This document shows, one piece after another, positions 23,113-31,926 of a stretch of DNA of 64,000 bases (position 1 is the first letter of the stretch; every line of letters starts with the position of its first letter). Both the position numbers and the translations under genes were made by a program. The notes beneath the pieces are model-generated. The model was not told where the DNA came from and searched no databases. It saw only the letters and a program-made list of their open reading frames with translations. This DNA comes from JAAZLS01 sp964463285 (lineage in GTDB: Bacteria > Bacillota > Dethiobacteria > DTU022), in assembly GCA_964463285.1 (NCBI GenBank), contig CAYXBB010000005.1, forward strand, positions 1 through 64,000. The letters are read 5' to 3'.

Positions 23113-25071
23113 ATGTATAAGCGGAAAACATTTTATGTCACCACCCCGATATATTATCCCAGCAACAGGCTCCATATCGGCAATTCCTATACCACGGTGG
23201 CTGCAGACGCTATCGCCAGATTTAAGCGGGCCCTGGGTTATGATGTCTTATTTGTAACCGGAACCGATGAGCATGGTCTGAAGATCCAGCGACAGGCTGC
23301 CCTGGCGGGGAAGCCTACCCTGGAATTTGTGGATGAAATTGTGGATTGGATTAAAGATCTGTGGCGGGCTTTGGATATTGGGTACGATGATTTCATCCGT
23401 ACTACCGAACCCCGGCATAAACAAAATGTAGCCAGGATCTTTAACCGGTTTTATGAACAGGGAGATATATATAAAGGGCAGTATAGTGGTTGGTACTGCA
23501 CGCCCTGTGAATCATACTGGCAGGAAAGAGGACTCCAGAATGGAACATGCCCTGACTGTGGACGGCCGGTGGAACTGGTAACGGAAGAGTGTTATTTTTT
23601 TAGGATGTCCCGTTATGCTTCCCGCTTGCAGGAGTACATTGAAACACATCCGGAATTTATTCAGCCTGTTTCTCGGAAAAACGAAATGATTAATAATTTT
23701 CTTCGTCCGGGTCTGGAAGATCTTGCAGTCTCCCGCACAACTTTTGATTGGGGGATTCCAGTTCCTTTTGATGAGAAGCATGTAATTTACGTCTGGCTTG
23801 ATGCACTGTCCAATTACCTTACCGCTTTAAATTATGGCGATGAGGCCAACCTGATGGATCGTTACTGGCCGGCGAATGTTCACTTGATCGGCAAGGATAT
23901 CCTTCGTTTTCATACCATTTACTGGCCAATTTTTTTAATGGCTCTGAACCTGCCCCTTCCTCATACCATATTTGGGCATGGGTGGTTGCTTCTGGAGGAA
24001 GGCAAGATGTCCAAATCCAAGGGTAATGTAGTGGATCCCCTGCTTCTGGTAGATCGCTATGGCTCGGATGCCGTGCGCTATTTTCTATTGCGCGAAATTC
24101 CGTTTGGCGCGGATGGAACATTTAGCATAGAAGCCCTGGTCAACCGTATTAATACTGATCTGGCCAACGACCTCGGTAACCTGGTCAGCCGCACCCTGAC
24201 CATGGTGGAACGCTATTTCAAGGGCTTGCTTCCCGCCCCGGCTGAGAACGGGCCCGGAGACGATCAGCTTGCCGGGCTGGCTCTGGAAACTCCGCGGTTG
24301 ATGGAAGAGGCTATGGATAAGCTGCAGATCAGCGATGCCCTGGCAATTCTTTGGAAGCTGGTTAATCGCAGCAATAAATATATTGACGAAAACTTACCCT
24401 GGGATCTGGCTAAAAACCAGAAACTGAAGCGATTGCAAACAGTTATCTATAATCTGGTGGAAGGTATCAGATTTATAGCGGTCATGGTGGGGCCGTTCAT
24501 GCCCCGGGCCCCCGGTAGGATCTGGAAACAGATTAAGATAGAAAACCGAAAAGAGCTGCAAACCTGGGACAGCCTTCGCAGTTGGGGCCGGATTGAACCC
24601 GGGGCAAAGATTTTCCGGGGAGAGGATCTGTTCCCCCGGCGCAACCTGCCGGAAGAGCTGGCCTGGAGCCGCCCGGAGGCAGCGGCAACCCAAAAATTTA
24701 CCCCACCTCCCAAGCCGCGGATGAAAGCCGGGCTGCAGGAGGGGATAATTACCCTGGAACAGCTGCAACGGGTTGATCTGCGGGTGGGTCGGATTATGGA
24801 TGCGATAAAAATACCGGGAACAGATAAGCTGCTTAAGTTAAAAGTGGATTTGGGAGAAGGCAGGCGGAGATGTGTGGTAGCCGGCCTGGCCCGGCATTAC
24901 CGGCCTGAACAGCTAATCGGCCTGTTAGTATTATTTGTGGCCAATCTACAACCGGTAAAACTACGGGGGATTATTTCTGAAGGCATGCTCTTAGCAGCGG
25001 TAGACGAAGGAGGTCGTCTGGCATTGACCACTGTAGATCAACCGGTAACCCCGGGATGTAAAATAAGCTAG
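23113..25071 (+). CDS. metG: Methionyl-tRNA synthetase
   Basis: This class I synthetase charges tRNA-Met. Its N-terminus YVTTPIYYPSNRLHIGNSYT carries the HIGN form of the HIGH motif. A zinc domain follows, CTPCESYWQERGLQNGTCPD, and KMSKSKGNVVDP is the KMSKS loop near residue 300. The C-terminal OB-fold tRNA-binding domain (residues about 545-652) has LQRVDLRVGRIMDAIKIPGT. The 652-residue length is normal for the dimeric Gram-positive form. ATG 23113 follows AAGGAGG. Overlaps tatD (TAGTG). Confidence 0.97.
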   Translation: MYKRKTFYVTTPIYYPSNRLHIGNSYTTVAADAIARFKRALGYDVLFVTGTDEHGLKIQRQAALAGKPTLEFVDEIVDWIKDLWRALDIGYDDFIRTTEPRHKQNVARIFNRFYEQGDIYKGQYSGWYCTPCESYWQERGLQNGTCPDCGRPVELVTEECYFFRMSRYASRLQEYIETHPEFIQPVSRKNEMINNFLRPGLEDLAVSRTTFDWGIPVPFDEKHVIYVWLDALSNYLTALNYGDEANLMDRYWPANVHLIGKDILRFHTIYWPIFLMALNLPLPHTIFGHGWLLLEEGKMSKSKGNVVDPLLLVDRYGSDAVRYFLLREIPFGADGTFSIEALVNRINTDLANDLGNLVSRTLTMVERYFKGLLPAPAENGPGDDQLAGLALETPRLMEEAMDKLQISDALAILWKLVNRSNKYIDENLPWDLAKNQKLKRLQTVIYNLVEGIRFIAVMVGPFMPRAPGRIWKQIKIENRKELQTWDSLRSWGRIEPGAKIFRGEDLFPRRNLPEELAWSRPEAAATQKFTPPPKPRMKAGLQEGIITLEQLQRVDLRVGRIMDAIKIPGTDKLLKLKVDLGEGRRRCVVAGLARHYRPEQLIGLLVLFVANLQPVKLRGIISEGMLLAAVDEGGRLALTTVDQPVTPGCKIS

Positions 25072-25841
25072 TGCCCGGTCTGGTAGATACTCATGCCCAT
25101 ATAAACGCTTCCGAGTTCAAAGCCGACCTAGAAGAGGTGCTGTGCCGGGCGCATCAGGCAGGGATAACGGCGGTGATCGATGTCGGCACCGGCCTCGAAA
25201 GCTCGCGCCGGGCAATATCGCTGGCCTCAAGATACTCCCTGGTCAAAGCAGCAGTTGGATTTCATCCCCATGATGCCGTCAGGGTGACCCCCTCCGATTT
25301 TGAACAGCTAAGCGGACTGGCCGAAAACCCCCGGGTAGTTGCAATCGGTGAAACCGGGCTCGATTTTTATCGTCTTTTGTCTCCCCCTCCCCTCCAGGAA
25401 GAGATATTCCGCCGTCACTTACGCCTGGCGGTTAAACTTGACAAGCCGGTAATAATTCATAGTAGGGAAGCATTTCCCCAAACCTTTCGGATCATAAAAG
25501 ACGAGCCTCTCCCGGCCAGGCGAGGGGTCATGCACTGTTTTAACGGTGATCGCCGATGGGCCCAGGTCTTTCTTAAAAAAGGGTTTTATCTCTCCCTGGC
25601 CGGACCGGTTACCTACCCCCGCTCCGGTTTACAGGAGCTGCTGAAAGCGATCCCTTTGGACAGACTTCTTCTGGAAACAGATTGTCCTTACCTGGCGCCC
25701 CAGCCATTTCGGGGAAAACGAAATGAACCGGCTTATATTACCGAAATCTACCTGCAGGTTGCCCGGACGCTGGGGTTGAATATTGAGGCGTTGGCCGCTA
25801 TAATACAGGACAATGCCTGTCGCTTGTTTGGAAAATTATAA
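25071..25841 (+). CDS. tatD: TatD-family metal-dependent deoxyribonuclease
   Basis: This YabD/TatD-type hydrolase has VDTHAHINASEFKADL (metal-binding H-x-H), AIGETGLDFYR, KPVIIHSREAF, MHCFNGD and LLLETDCPYLAPQPFRGKRN with the last Asp. At 256 residues it is full length. It starts at a GTG overlapping the metG stop codon, so the two are coupled, as in Bacillus metS-yabD. Confidence 0.94.
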   Translation: MPGLVDTHAHINASEFKADLEEVLCRAHQAGITAVIDVGTGLESSRRAISLASRYSLVKAAVGFHPHDAVRVTPSDFEQLSGLAENPRVVAIGETGLDFYRLLSPPPLQEEIFRRHLRLAVKLDKPVIIHSREAFPQTFRIIKDEPLPARRGVMHCFNGDRRWAQVFLKKGFYLSLAGPVTYPRSGLQELLKAIPLDRLLLETDCPYLAPQPFRGKRNEPAYITEIYLQVARTLGLNIEALAAIIQDNACRLFGKL

Positions 25842-25946
25842 CCCGATAATAGTAACTTTAAGTGCTATTACCTGGAGAAAGATACATATACTGATTTATA
25901 TGCCTTGAATAGCGAAAAGGGCAAAATAGCAAAGGAGGGGCTCACA

Positions 25947-26702
25947 GTGAAGTTTTCACTGATTCCGCATTTGCTAGAGCTACCCAGGGAGGCAAAAGTA
26001 ACCATATGTTCCGCTCTTTTTTTTGCCCTTTGCCTGGGGGGGTGGGCAGTATCGAAAGCTCCTTTGAACGACTGCCCAAAAACAGCTCAATCTGAAAATG
26101 AGCATGAACCGCAGAAAGTTGACCCGACGCCGGCTCCGGAGTTAAAGTTTATCCGGTGGAAACAACAGCAAGAAAACAAAAGATTCTGTAAACAAATATC
26201 GGTGGAGCTTTCAACCGGGACTAATCCCAATCCTGTTCCACCGCCAGAACCGGCAGAGCCATCAGAGACGGTAAAACCGGTTGAACAGCCGGAAACGACG
26301 GAAACCGCAAAACCGGCTAAATCGGCTGCTCCGAGTGATCCCGGAAGGTTATCCGAGAATGAGACGCTTAACAGCCGGCTTGCCTCCCGGGGAGAGCGCA
26401 TCGGAACGGTAATTAAGGGTTCTGCCTCCTTTTACGGGGGAGGTGACGGCCTGGACGGTTGTCCGACCGCCAGTGGGGAAATTTTCGATGCTTCCGCGCT
26501 TACCGCCGCCCACAGGGAACTACCCTTTGGTACCCGCGTTAAGGTAACCTGTCTGAACACCGGAAAAAGTGTGGTGGTCCGTATAAATGATCGCGGGCCC
26601 TTTAATTGCAATCTGATCTTGGATCTGTCCCGGGCGGCAGCAGAGGAAATTGGGTTAACCTCCTACGGTATCGGTCCGGTGGAAATTGAAATACTAAACT
26701 AG
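25947..26702 (+). CDS. RlpA-like double-psi beta-barrel cell-wall protein
   Basis: This protein of about 251 residues starts with a hydrophobic signal/anchor (ICSALFFALCLGGWAVSK). A long Pro/Glu/Thr linker (about residues 55-150) follows, and then the RlpA-type DPBB domain: GSASFYGGGDGLDGCPTASG, TAAHRELPFGTRVKVTC, VVVRINDRGPFNCNLILDLS. RlpA proteins cleave or bind denuded glycan strands. GTG 25947 is chosen for AAAGGAGGGG in front. It replaces nothing in the Bacillus order and lies between tatD and a terminator. Enzyme activity is not proven from sequence. Confidence 0.85.
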   Translation: MKFSLIPHLLELPREAKVTICSALFFALCLGGWAVSKAPLNDCPKTAQSENEHEPQKVDPTPAPELKFIRWKQQQENKRFCKQISVELSTGTNPNPVPPPEPAEPSETVKPVEQPETTETAKPAKSAAPSDPGRLSENETLNSRLASRGERIGTVIKGSASFYGGGDGLDGCPTASGEIFDASALTAAHRELPFGTRVKVTCLNTGKSVVVRINDRGPFNCNLILDLSRAAAEEIGLTSYGIGPVEIEILN

Positions 26703-26756
26703 CAAATATGGATGATCACCTGTGTACGGCCAGATTGGTAGCGCAGTAAGGCCATC

Positions 26757-26803
26757 AAATCACCGGTTTCCCGGAGATAAACGACCGGGGAACCGGTGAT
26801 TTT
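26757..26803. terminator. Bidirectional terminator
   Basis: AAATCACCGGTTTCCCGG pairs with CCGGGGAACCGGTGATTT (small mismatch, 11-base loop). T-runs occur at both ends, serving the convergent RlpA-like and SCP2 genes. Confidence 0.85.
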
Positions 26804-26807
26804 ACCT

Positions 26808-27134
26808 TTACCGGCTCAGTAATTCCTGCAATTTGAACACTTGTGACATATCTCCCTTAATTTTCAGCTTACCGGCCATGAATGCGGAAGTGGGGTTTAG
26901 TTTTCCGTTAAGCAGGGAAATAAAATCGGTTACAGGCATGCTGATAGTAATATCCGGTGAATCAGGGGCCCCTTCCTGTAACTCAACTGCTCCATTTTGA
27001 AGCCTTATCTGGGCTGTGCCGCCCTCTTCTCCGCCAAGTTCAAGCCTGCATACTGTGTTAATCTTATTAAGTTTAGAAACATCTGCTGTGGCAAGTATAT
27101 CTTCAAGCATTTTTATTGTTTCTTTAAAAGCCAT
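26808..27134 (-). CDS. SCP2 sterol-carrier-like protein
   Basis: This 108-residue single SCP2-fold domain has GTAQIRLQNGAVELQEG, PDITISMPVTDFISLLNGK and AFMAGKLKIKGDMSQVFKLQ, the characteristic C-terminal helix motif. Such proteins bind lipids or acyl-CoA in a hydrophobic tunnel; the ligand here is unknown. ATG 27134 is preferred because GGAGG lies 10 bases before it; an in-frame ATG at 27155 would add seven residues. Monocistronic. Confidence 0.88.
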   Translation of the reverse strand: MAFKETIKMLEDILATADVSKLNKINTVCRLELGGEEGGTAQIRLQNGAVELQEGAPDSPDITISMPVTDFISLLNGKLNPTSAFMAGKLKIKGDMSQVFKLQELLSR

Positions 27135-27368
27135 CTTACCCATGCCTCCTTCCATAACAGTTTGTTCTTTCCTAATCCGGTCAACTGCCTTCTAAAAAAT
27201 TACCCTTAAATTTGGCCCAGCTAAATTATAAAACAATCGGCTTGCAATGTCGCCTTATTTGGCATGTCGGGCTTTGACAAATCAGGATTTGTATAAAAAA
27301 TACCGGCGCGGAGATAATAGCTCTTCAGATAAAGAGAGGAAAAACAAATATATATGGGGGAAGGGTAA

Positions 27369-28496
27369 ATGATTACGCATATTCCCGGAGGTAAGTATAT
27401 AAATTTACATCCGGTTCAAAGAAGCATTAAGCGCTCTGTTCGTTGGTTGGTTGCGGTGATCGCCGGGCATTTTTTATGGATCTATCTGTTTGCTGCTGGA
27501 CTGGCGCTAGTGACCATCTATTGGAATGTTGCCCGCCCGCCGACTGTCAGGGTAGATAGCCAAGCGGCGGTAACCAGCCGAATCTTTAATTTTAACACCG
27601 ATGGGCTATTGACAGAGATTGATCACCGGCTGCCGGATTCCGAAGAACGGTCGATACCGGCCACGGCTGCATTCTTGGTCGGAAAAGATGTCGAAAATGA
27701 TCTGATTCATATTGAAGAGGCCTTTCCAGTGTTTATTTTTGACAGAGATTCAATTACTGAAATCTGGACATCTCCGCAACCGGTGAGAGAATTTTTAGAG
27801 AGAGCCGGTTTTATAATTGGTCCGGATGATCGGGTGGAGCCGGAAGGAACAGTTCGTTCCCGGGCGGAGATAAAAATTTTTAGGGCGGAAAGTGGAGACT
27901 ATTCAAGCCGGATGCAGTTGGGGGAAAATTATCCCGGACAGCCTAATCCGGATCGGGGTTCAATCAGGGTGTACCAGAGAGGTTTAAGCGAAGGCCCGAC
28001 CGGGGCCGGAGTAGGGGAATCCGGGGGGAAAACCTATTTTCAGGAAGGCTTGTCGGGATCCGGGGCCATTATCCCGTCCGGTAGGCCGGAATATGAAGCG
28101 ATCAGGATAACAGGCAATGAAAAAAGGGTTAGCAGGGTCCTGGAGGTTACTGCTACTGCTTATTGTCCGGGAACGCCCGAATCGGGTTGCCCTTTAAACA
28201 GTCAGGGGCATTCCATGTGTACAGGCTGCTATAATGATGGATATACCTGTACCGGGAAGAAGGCGATTCAAGGCGAGGGCACCCTGGAATCACCACATAT
28301 AATAGCGGTGGATCCAGGAGTAATCCCCCTGGGTAGTAAAGTATACCTGGAAGGAATCGGCTTTGCAATTGCCGAAGATGTTGGAGGAGCGATTAAAGGG
28401 AACCGCATAGATCTTTTATTTAATTTGCACCGGGATGCCTGGGGGTTTGGGCTTCGGAAAGAGATTTTCCTATACATACTTGCCGAAACCGGTTAA
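27369..28496 (+). CDS. YabE-like protein with DUF348 and 3D domain
   Basis: This 375-residue cell-wall protein has a membrane anchor at about 38-55 and one DUF348-like domain around FPVFIFDRDSITEIWTSPQP. A Gly/Ser-rich middle follows, and then a C-terminal 3D domain with VTATAYCPGTP, IAVDPGVIPLGSKVYLEGIG, AEDVGGAIKGNRIDL; the three Asp give the domain its name. It is related to Bacillus YabE and lytic transglycosylases of the Rpf/Stationary-phase class. Unusually, the 3D domain holds a Cys-rich insertion (GCPLNSQGHSMCTGCYNDGY). Position between metS-tatD and rsmA is that of yabE. Confidence 0.9.
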   Translation: MITHIPGGKYINLHPVQRSIKRSVRWLVAVIAGHFLWIYLFAAGLALVTIYWNVARPPTVRVDSQAAVTSRIFNFNTDGLLTEIDHRLPDSEERSIPATAAFLVGKDVENDLIHIEEAFPVFIFDRDSITEIWTSPQPVREFLERAGFIIGPDDRVEPEGTVRSRAEIKIFRAESGDYSSRMQLGENYPGQPNPDRGSIRVYQRGLSEGPTGAGVGESGGKTYFQEGLSGSGAIIPSGRPEYEAIRITGNEKRVSRVLEVTATAYCPGTPESGCPLNSQGHSMCTGCYNDGYTCTGKKAIQGEGTLESPHIIAVDPGVIPLGSKVYLEGIGFAIAEDVGGAIKGNRIDLLFNLHRDAWGFGLRKEIFLYILAETG

Positions 28497-28520
28497 GCCA
28501 ATCTTTGAGTAGGGGTGTAA

Positions 28521-29399
28521 ATGCCTGTAAATTCAACTTTCCCCACCTCCCCCCGGGAGGTAGTTTCTATTTTCAAAAAACATGGTTTCCGCCCCCGAAA
28601 AGGGTTGGGGCAAAATTTTCTGATTGATAACCGTGTGGCGGCCAAGATTGTAGAGGCTGCAAAAGTGTGCCCCGGGGAGCCGGTCATCGAGATAGGCCCG
28701 GGTCTGGGAGCGCTGACACTGCCCCTGGCTAAACTGGATGCAAAGGTGCTGGCCCTGGAAATTGATGCCGGGCTATTCAGATTGTTGCAAGATTTATTTC
28801 ACAGTTTCACTTCCGTTCAGATACTGCATGGTGATGCCTTGTCGGTTACCTGGACACAGCTAATTAGCAGCTATTTTGGCCGGCAGGCCGGGGTGAAGCT
28901 GTTATCCAATCTTCCTTACAGTATTTCTTCTCCACTGCTTTACCGACTCATGGAAGAACGGTTTCCTTTTTCCAAGGCAGTGATTATGTTACAGGCGGAG
29001 GTGGCCGATCGCCTGATTTCTTCTCCCGGAGGGAAACATTACGGTAGTCTTTCGGTGTTAAGCCGGTACTATGTGTCCGGCCGTATTTTGTTCCGGGTGC
29101 CTCGGCAACTATTCTGGCCTCGCCCGGAAGTAGATTCAGCGGTTGTCCAACTGGAGCCCTGCCCTCCCCTGCTGGAGCCACATCAGGAGCCGGTCTTCTG
29201 GCAGATGGTGAAAGGGGTTTTTCAGGTCAGACGCAAAACCATATTAAACGGTCTGTTGCACACTTTCCCCTGGGGAAGAGAGGAAGCGTTAGAGCTCCTG
29301 AAAGAATCATGCATTGATCCCGGCCGCCGCCCGGAAGCCCTTTCGGTGGAGGAATTTGCAAAGCTAGGTCTATTCATCTATAATAAAGTCAGCAGATAA
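28521..29399 (+). CDS. rsmA: 16S rRNA (adenine-N6,N6)-dimethyltransferase
   Basis: RsmA (KsgA) dimethylates the two adjacent adenines near the 3' end of 16S rRNA. KGLGQNFLIDNRVAAKI and the SAM motif VIEIGPGLGALTLPLAKLDA are present, as are motif IV NLPYSISSPLL and LFWPRPEVDSAVVQL. It has 292 residues. It starts 24 bases after the YabE-like gene, matching the Bacillus yabE-rnmV-ksgA region except that rnmV (RNase M5) is not seen between them. Confidence 0.96.
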   Translation: MPVNSTFPTSPREVVSIFKKHGFRPRKGLGQNFLIDNRVAAKIVEAAKVCPGEPVIEIGPGLGALTLPLAKLDAKVLALEIDAGLFRLLQDLFHSFTSVQILHGDALSVTWTQLISSYFGRQAGVKLLSNLPYSISSPLLYRLMEERFPFSKAVIMLQAEVADRLISSPGGKHYGSLSVLSRYYVSGRILFRVPRQLFWPRPEVDSAVVQLEPCPPLLEPHQEPVFWQMVKGVFQVRRKTILNGLLHTFPWGREEALELLKESCIDPGRRPEALSVEEFAKLGLFIYNKVSR

Positions 29400-29419
29400 T
29401 TCAAAGAAGGGACCGCTAG

Positions 29420-29896
29420 ATGCATTTCTATAGCCCCTCCCGGGGCAGGATGAGTTTTGGAGACGTATTTCAGGATTTAATAGATTATATAAACTTTCAG
29501 CCCGAAGCAAATTATAAATTAATTATCGGTAGCGATTCGCATGCCTATTTTGGGGAAAGCGTGGTATTTGTTACTGCCATCGTGGTTCACCGAGTGGGTA
29601 AAGGAGGACGTTATTTTTTTCAAAAGCAAAAACACCCTTTTATGGCCAGCCTGCGTCAGCGCATATATTATGAAACTTTCTTGAGCCTGGAGGTAGCCAG
29701 CCGGTTAACGGAGAAGTTGGCTAAAAATGGGCATGCCGAACTAAATGTAGAGATCCACCTGGATGTGGGTGAAAAAGGGGATACTCGGGAGATCATCAAA
29801 GAAGTGGTGGGAATGGTTATCGGTAGTGGCTACTGTGCCCGCATAAAACCCGACTCTTACGGAGCATCTAATGTAGCCGACAGGTTTACCCGTTAA
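29420..29896 (+). CDS. YkuK-type ribonuclease H-like protein (DUF458)
   Basis: This 158-residue DUF458/YkuK protein has an RNase H-like fold: YKLIIGSDSHAYFGESVVFV carries the first acidic motif, INVEIHLDVGEKG-like VEIHLDVGEKGDTREIIKEV the second and KPDSYGASNVADRFTR the C-terminus. Function is unproven. It lies 20 bases behind rsmA and probably shares its transcript. Confidence 0.87.
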   Translation: MHFYSPSRGRMSFGDVFQDLIDYINFQPEANYKLIIGSDSHAYFGESVVFVTAIVVHRVGKGGRYFFQKQKHPFMASLRQRIYYETFLSLEVASRLTEKLAKNGHAELNVEIHLDVGEKGDTREIIKEVVGMVIGSGYCARIKPDSYGASNVADRFTR

Positions 29897-29967
29897 ATAA
29901 AACGCTTTTTTTCGAAAACAGTTCATCCCTCCTTTTGCCTCAAATCTTGTTTAAGGCCTCAAAATTC

Positions 29968-29996
29968 TTGACAATCCTATAAATTTATGTTAAAAT
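29968..29996 (+). promoter_or_regulatory. Sigma-A promoter of veg
   Basis: TTGACA (29968-29973) and TAAAAT (29991-29996) are separated by 17 bp, about 30 bases before the veg ribosome site. Bacillus veg is also famous for a very strong promoter. Confidence 0.85.
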
Positions 29997-30032
29997 TTTG
30001 CTGTTTATAGTAAATAAAAGGTGGTTTTAGAA

Positions 30033-30299
30033 TTGACGGGGAAAGATGTGTTGCGTGAGATTCGCAAACAGCTGGAACCTCATGTAGGAGAAAGGATCAG
30101 GCTTAAAGCCAATCGGGGGCGCCGTAAAACCTACGAAAAAGAAGGGGTTCTAGAAAGCATATATCCTTCTATATTTGTAATCAGGGTAGACGAGCCCAAC
30201 TATTTTCAACGGCTTTCTTTTACCTATGCAGATGTTCTTACGGAGACTGTAGAGTTGACATTTGGAGAGGGAAAAAGGCGCCGCTCGGCCAGCCTGTAA
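30033..30299 (+). CDS. veg: Veg protein
   Basis: This 88-residue protein of the Veg family (biofilm and germination related in Bacillus) has IRLKANRGRRKTYEKEGVLE and IYPSIFVIRVDE with SYADVLTETVELTF-like FTYADVLTETVELTF, all diagnostic. I prefer TTG 30033, 8-9 bases after AGGTGG; the GTG at 30021 overlaps that site. Single gene with strong promoter and terminator, located after rsmA as in Bacillus. Confidence 0.93.
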   Translation: MTGKDVLREIRKQLEPHVGERIRLKANRGRRKTYEKEGVLESIYPSIFVIRVDEPNYFQRLSFTYADVLTETVELTFGEGKRRRSASL

Positions 30300-30332
30300 T
30301 AACTTGCAACTATATAACACGTATAACATGTG

Positions 30333-30365
30333 AGCCGGAATTGCAATGATCCGGCTATTTTTTTT
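30333..30365 (+). terminator. Rho-independent terminator of veg
   Basis: AGCCGGA pairs with TCCGGCT (10-base loop), followed by A and eight T. Confidence 0.9.
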
Positions 30366-30465
30366 GAAAATCATAACAAACTCGCCATGAAATCTCGGGA
30401 TTAAAATCTGCTATTTCTCTTAAACTAAACTGCCACCAAAAATCATAACGCAGGAGTTGATATTG

Positions 30466-30648
30466 ATGGCCAGACGGCGGCCGGTTATGTCTGAGGAGCT
30501 GAAGCAAGAAATCGCCGAAGACTTGGGCGTGCTCGACCTGGTCCGCCGGGAAGGATGGGGTAGCGTTCCTTCCCGGCAGTGCGGCAATATCGTTAGAAAA
30601 GCTATCGAAAGAGCCGAGCAATCACTCCCCAATAAAAATCATAAATAA
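30466..30648 (+). CDS. sspF: Alpha/beta-type small acid-soluble spore protein SspF
   Basis: This 60-residue protein opens MARRRPVMSEELKQEIAEDL, followed by GWGSVPSRQCGNIVRKAIER. This matches SspF, the divergent alpha/beta SASP encoded after veg in Bacillus; it coats forespore DNA and protects against UV and heat. ATG 30466 follows GCAGGAG; the ATG at 30457 is nearer the ribosome site but not the family start. A forespore (sigma-G) promoter is expected; I do not see a clear one. Confidence 0.92.
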   Translation: MARRRPVMSEELKQEIAEDLGVLDLVRREGWGSVPSRQCGNIVRKAIERAEQSLPNKNHK

Positions 30649-30657
30649 AGGTGGCCG

Positions 30658-30679
30658 GTATGCCCCGTCAGGGGCATAC
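30658..30679 (+). terminator. Hairpin after sspF
   Basis: GTATGCCCC pairs perfectly with GGGGCATAC around a 4-base loop, 10 bases after the stop codon. T-run is weak. Confidence 0.65.
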
Positions 30680-31024
30680 TGTCATTAATAAACGTTTTTA
30701 GTGACCAAGGTTATTATTGGTTCCATGTCTTAGGATATACCCTACCGGTTTCCGGGATTTCTTCCCACTGAATAATCCAGCTTTGTACCGGAAAAAATAC
30801 CGTAAAAATAAAAAAACATATAGGCCAAATTAGGAGATGAGTGCGGTGCGCGGAAAACGCAGCTTGATTGTCCAACTCTTTAAATTTTGCCGGGCCCTGT
30901 TGAACAAAATAACTCGTCGCCGGAGGTAATATTTAAAATCGGCAAATTCATCTATTCGAAAGGCGGAACCTAAGCAGGAACCCTGTTCCCCGTTGGCGAA
31001 TATTTCTTGGGAAAAGGGCATGTC
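30680..31024. other. Gene-poor gap between sspF and ispE
   Basis: Apart from the possible 27-codon ORF at 30846-30929 I see no gene. AT-rich sequence at 30780-30835 could hold a promoter for that ORF and for ispE. No riboswitch core is recognised. Confidence 0.4.
30846..30929 (+). CDS. Possible very small basic protein
   Basis: A GTG nine bases after AGGAG opens 27 codons: a peptide starting MRGKRSLIVQLFKFCRALLN and ending in four Arg. An in-frame ATG at 30837 would be too close to AGGAG. The peptide would be a short amphipathic or hydrophobic helix with a basic tail, like small membrane-associated sporulation or toxin peptides. There is no other support. Confidence 0.3.
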   Translation: MRGKRSLIVQLFKFCRALLNKITRRRR

Positions 31025-31903
31025 ATGAAAATCGCCGCTCCTGCAAAAATTAATTTGGGACTTCAAGTATTTGATCGCCGCCCGGATGGGTATCACGATC
31101 TGGAATCTATACTGCAACAGATTTCCCTGTCTGATTGTTTAACTTTTCAGGCGACACAATCCCCCGGGTGGTGTTTTGAATGTTCCCACCCCGAAATTGA
31201 CGGGGAAGACAACCTGGTCTGCCGGGCTGCCCGGTTGCTGGAAAAACTGGCGGAGAAGGAACTACCCGGGGTAGCCATAACCCTATTCAAAAATATTCCC
31301 ATAGGCTCCGGGCTGGGCGGTGGAAGCAGTGATGCTGCTGCGGCTTTGCGAGGGCTAAATATATTCTGGAAATTAGGGTTCTCTTTTCGGGAGCTGGAGT
31401 GTCTGGGGGCTAGTTTGGGTTCAGACATCCCCTTTTTTTTACAAGGAGGCACTGCTTTGGCCCGAGGCAGGGGGGAGATAATAACTCCATTGACGCCCCT
31501 TCCTTTTTTTTGGGTGGTCCTGGCTTTACCTCCCCGGTTAAGCATATCTACCGCTTCTGTATATGGCTCCCTTGATAAAAACATTTCTTCCGTACCTTCA
31601 CTTGATATTTTGCGGGGGGCTATCACCGGGAACCGGCGGGAGGATATTTTAAACTGGTTTAACACAGGAGAGGTTAACAGCCTGCAACCGCTGGTGCTGA
31701 ACCGTTATCCCCGCCTTTGCCGGCTACAAAATAGGATGAAGAAGCTAGGCCTCAAACCGGTAATGTCCGGGAGCGGCCCTGCATTTTTTGCATTAACCGG
31801 TAGTTACCTGCTGTCCAGTGAGGCAGCGTTGGCTCTTCAGGCAGAAGGTTACCGGGCTATACTGTGTTGGACTGCACAAGAAACCGCTATTAATTACTAT
31901 TAA
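31025..31903 (+). CDS. ispE: 4-diphosphocytidyl-2-C-methyl-D-erythritol kinase
   Basis: IspE is the GHMP kinase of the MEP isoprenoid pathway. APAKINLGLQVFDRRPDGYH is the N-terminal signature. The ATP loop is NIPIGSGLGGGSSDAAAALRG (P-x3-G-L-G-x-G-S-S-D), and MSGSGPAFFAL is motif 3. About 292 residues from ATG 31025, which gives the classical MKIAAPAKINLGL start; TTG 31007 is in frame. It lies upstream of a nucleotidyltransferase and glmU; purR, yabJ and spoVG of the Bacillus order are absent. Confidence 0.96.
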   Translation: MKIAAPAKINLGLQVFDRRPDGYHDLESILQQISLSDCLTFQATQSPGWCFECSHPEIDGEDNLVCRAARLLEKLAEKELPGVAITLFKNIPIGSGLGGGSSDAAAALRGLNIFWKLGFSFRELECLGASLGSDIPFFLQGGTALARGRGEIITPLTPLPFFWVVLALPPRLSISTASVYGSLDKNISSVPSLDILRGAITGNRREDILNWFNTGEVNSLQPLVLNRYPRLCRLQNRMKKLGLKPVMSGSGPAFFALTGSYLLSSEAALALQAEGYRAILCWTAQETAINYY

Positions 31904-31926
31904 CCTAGCAAAAAGGAGAACATGCC

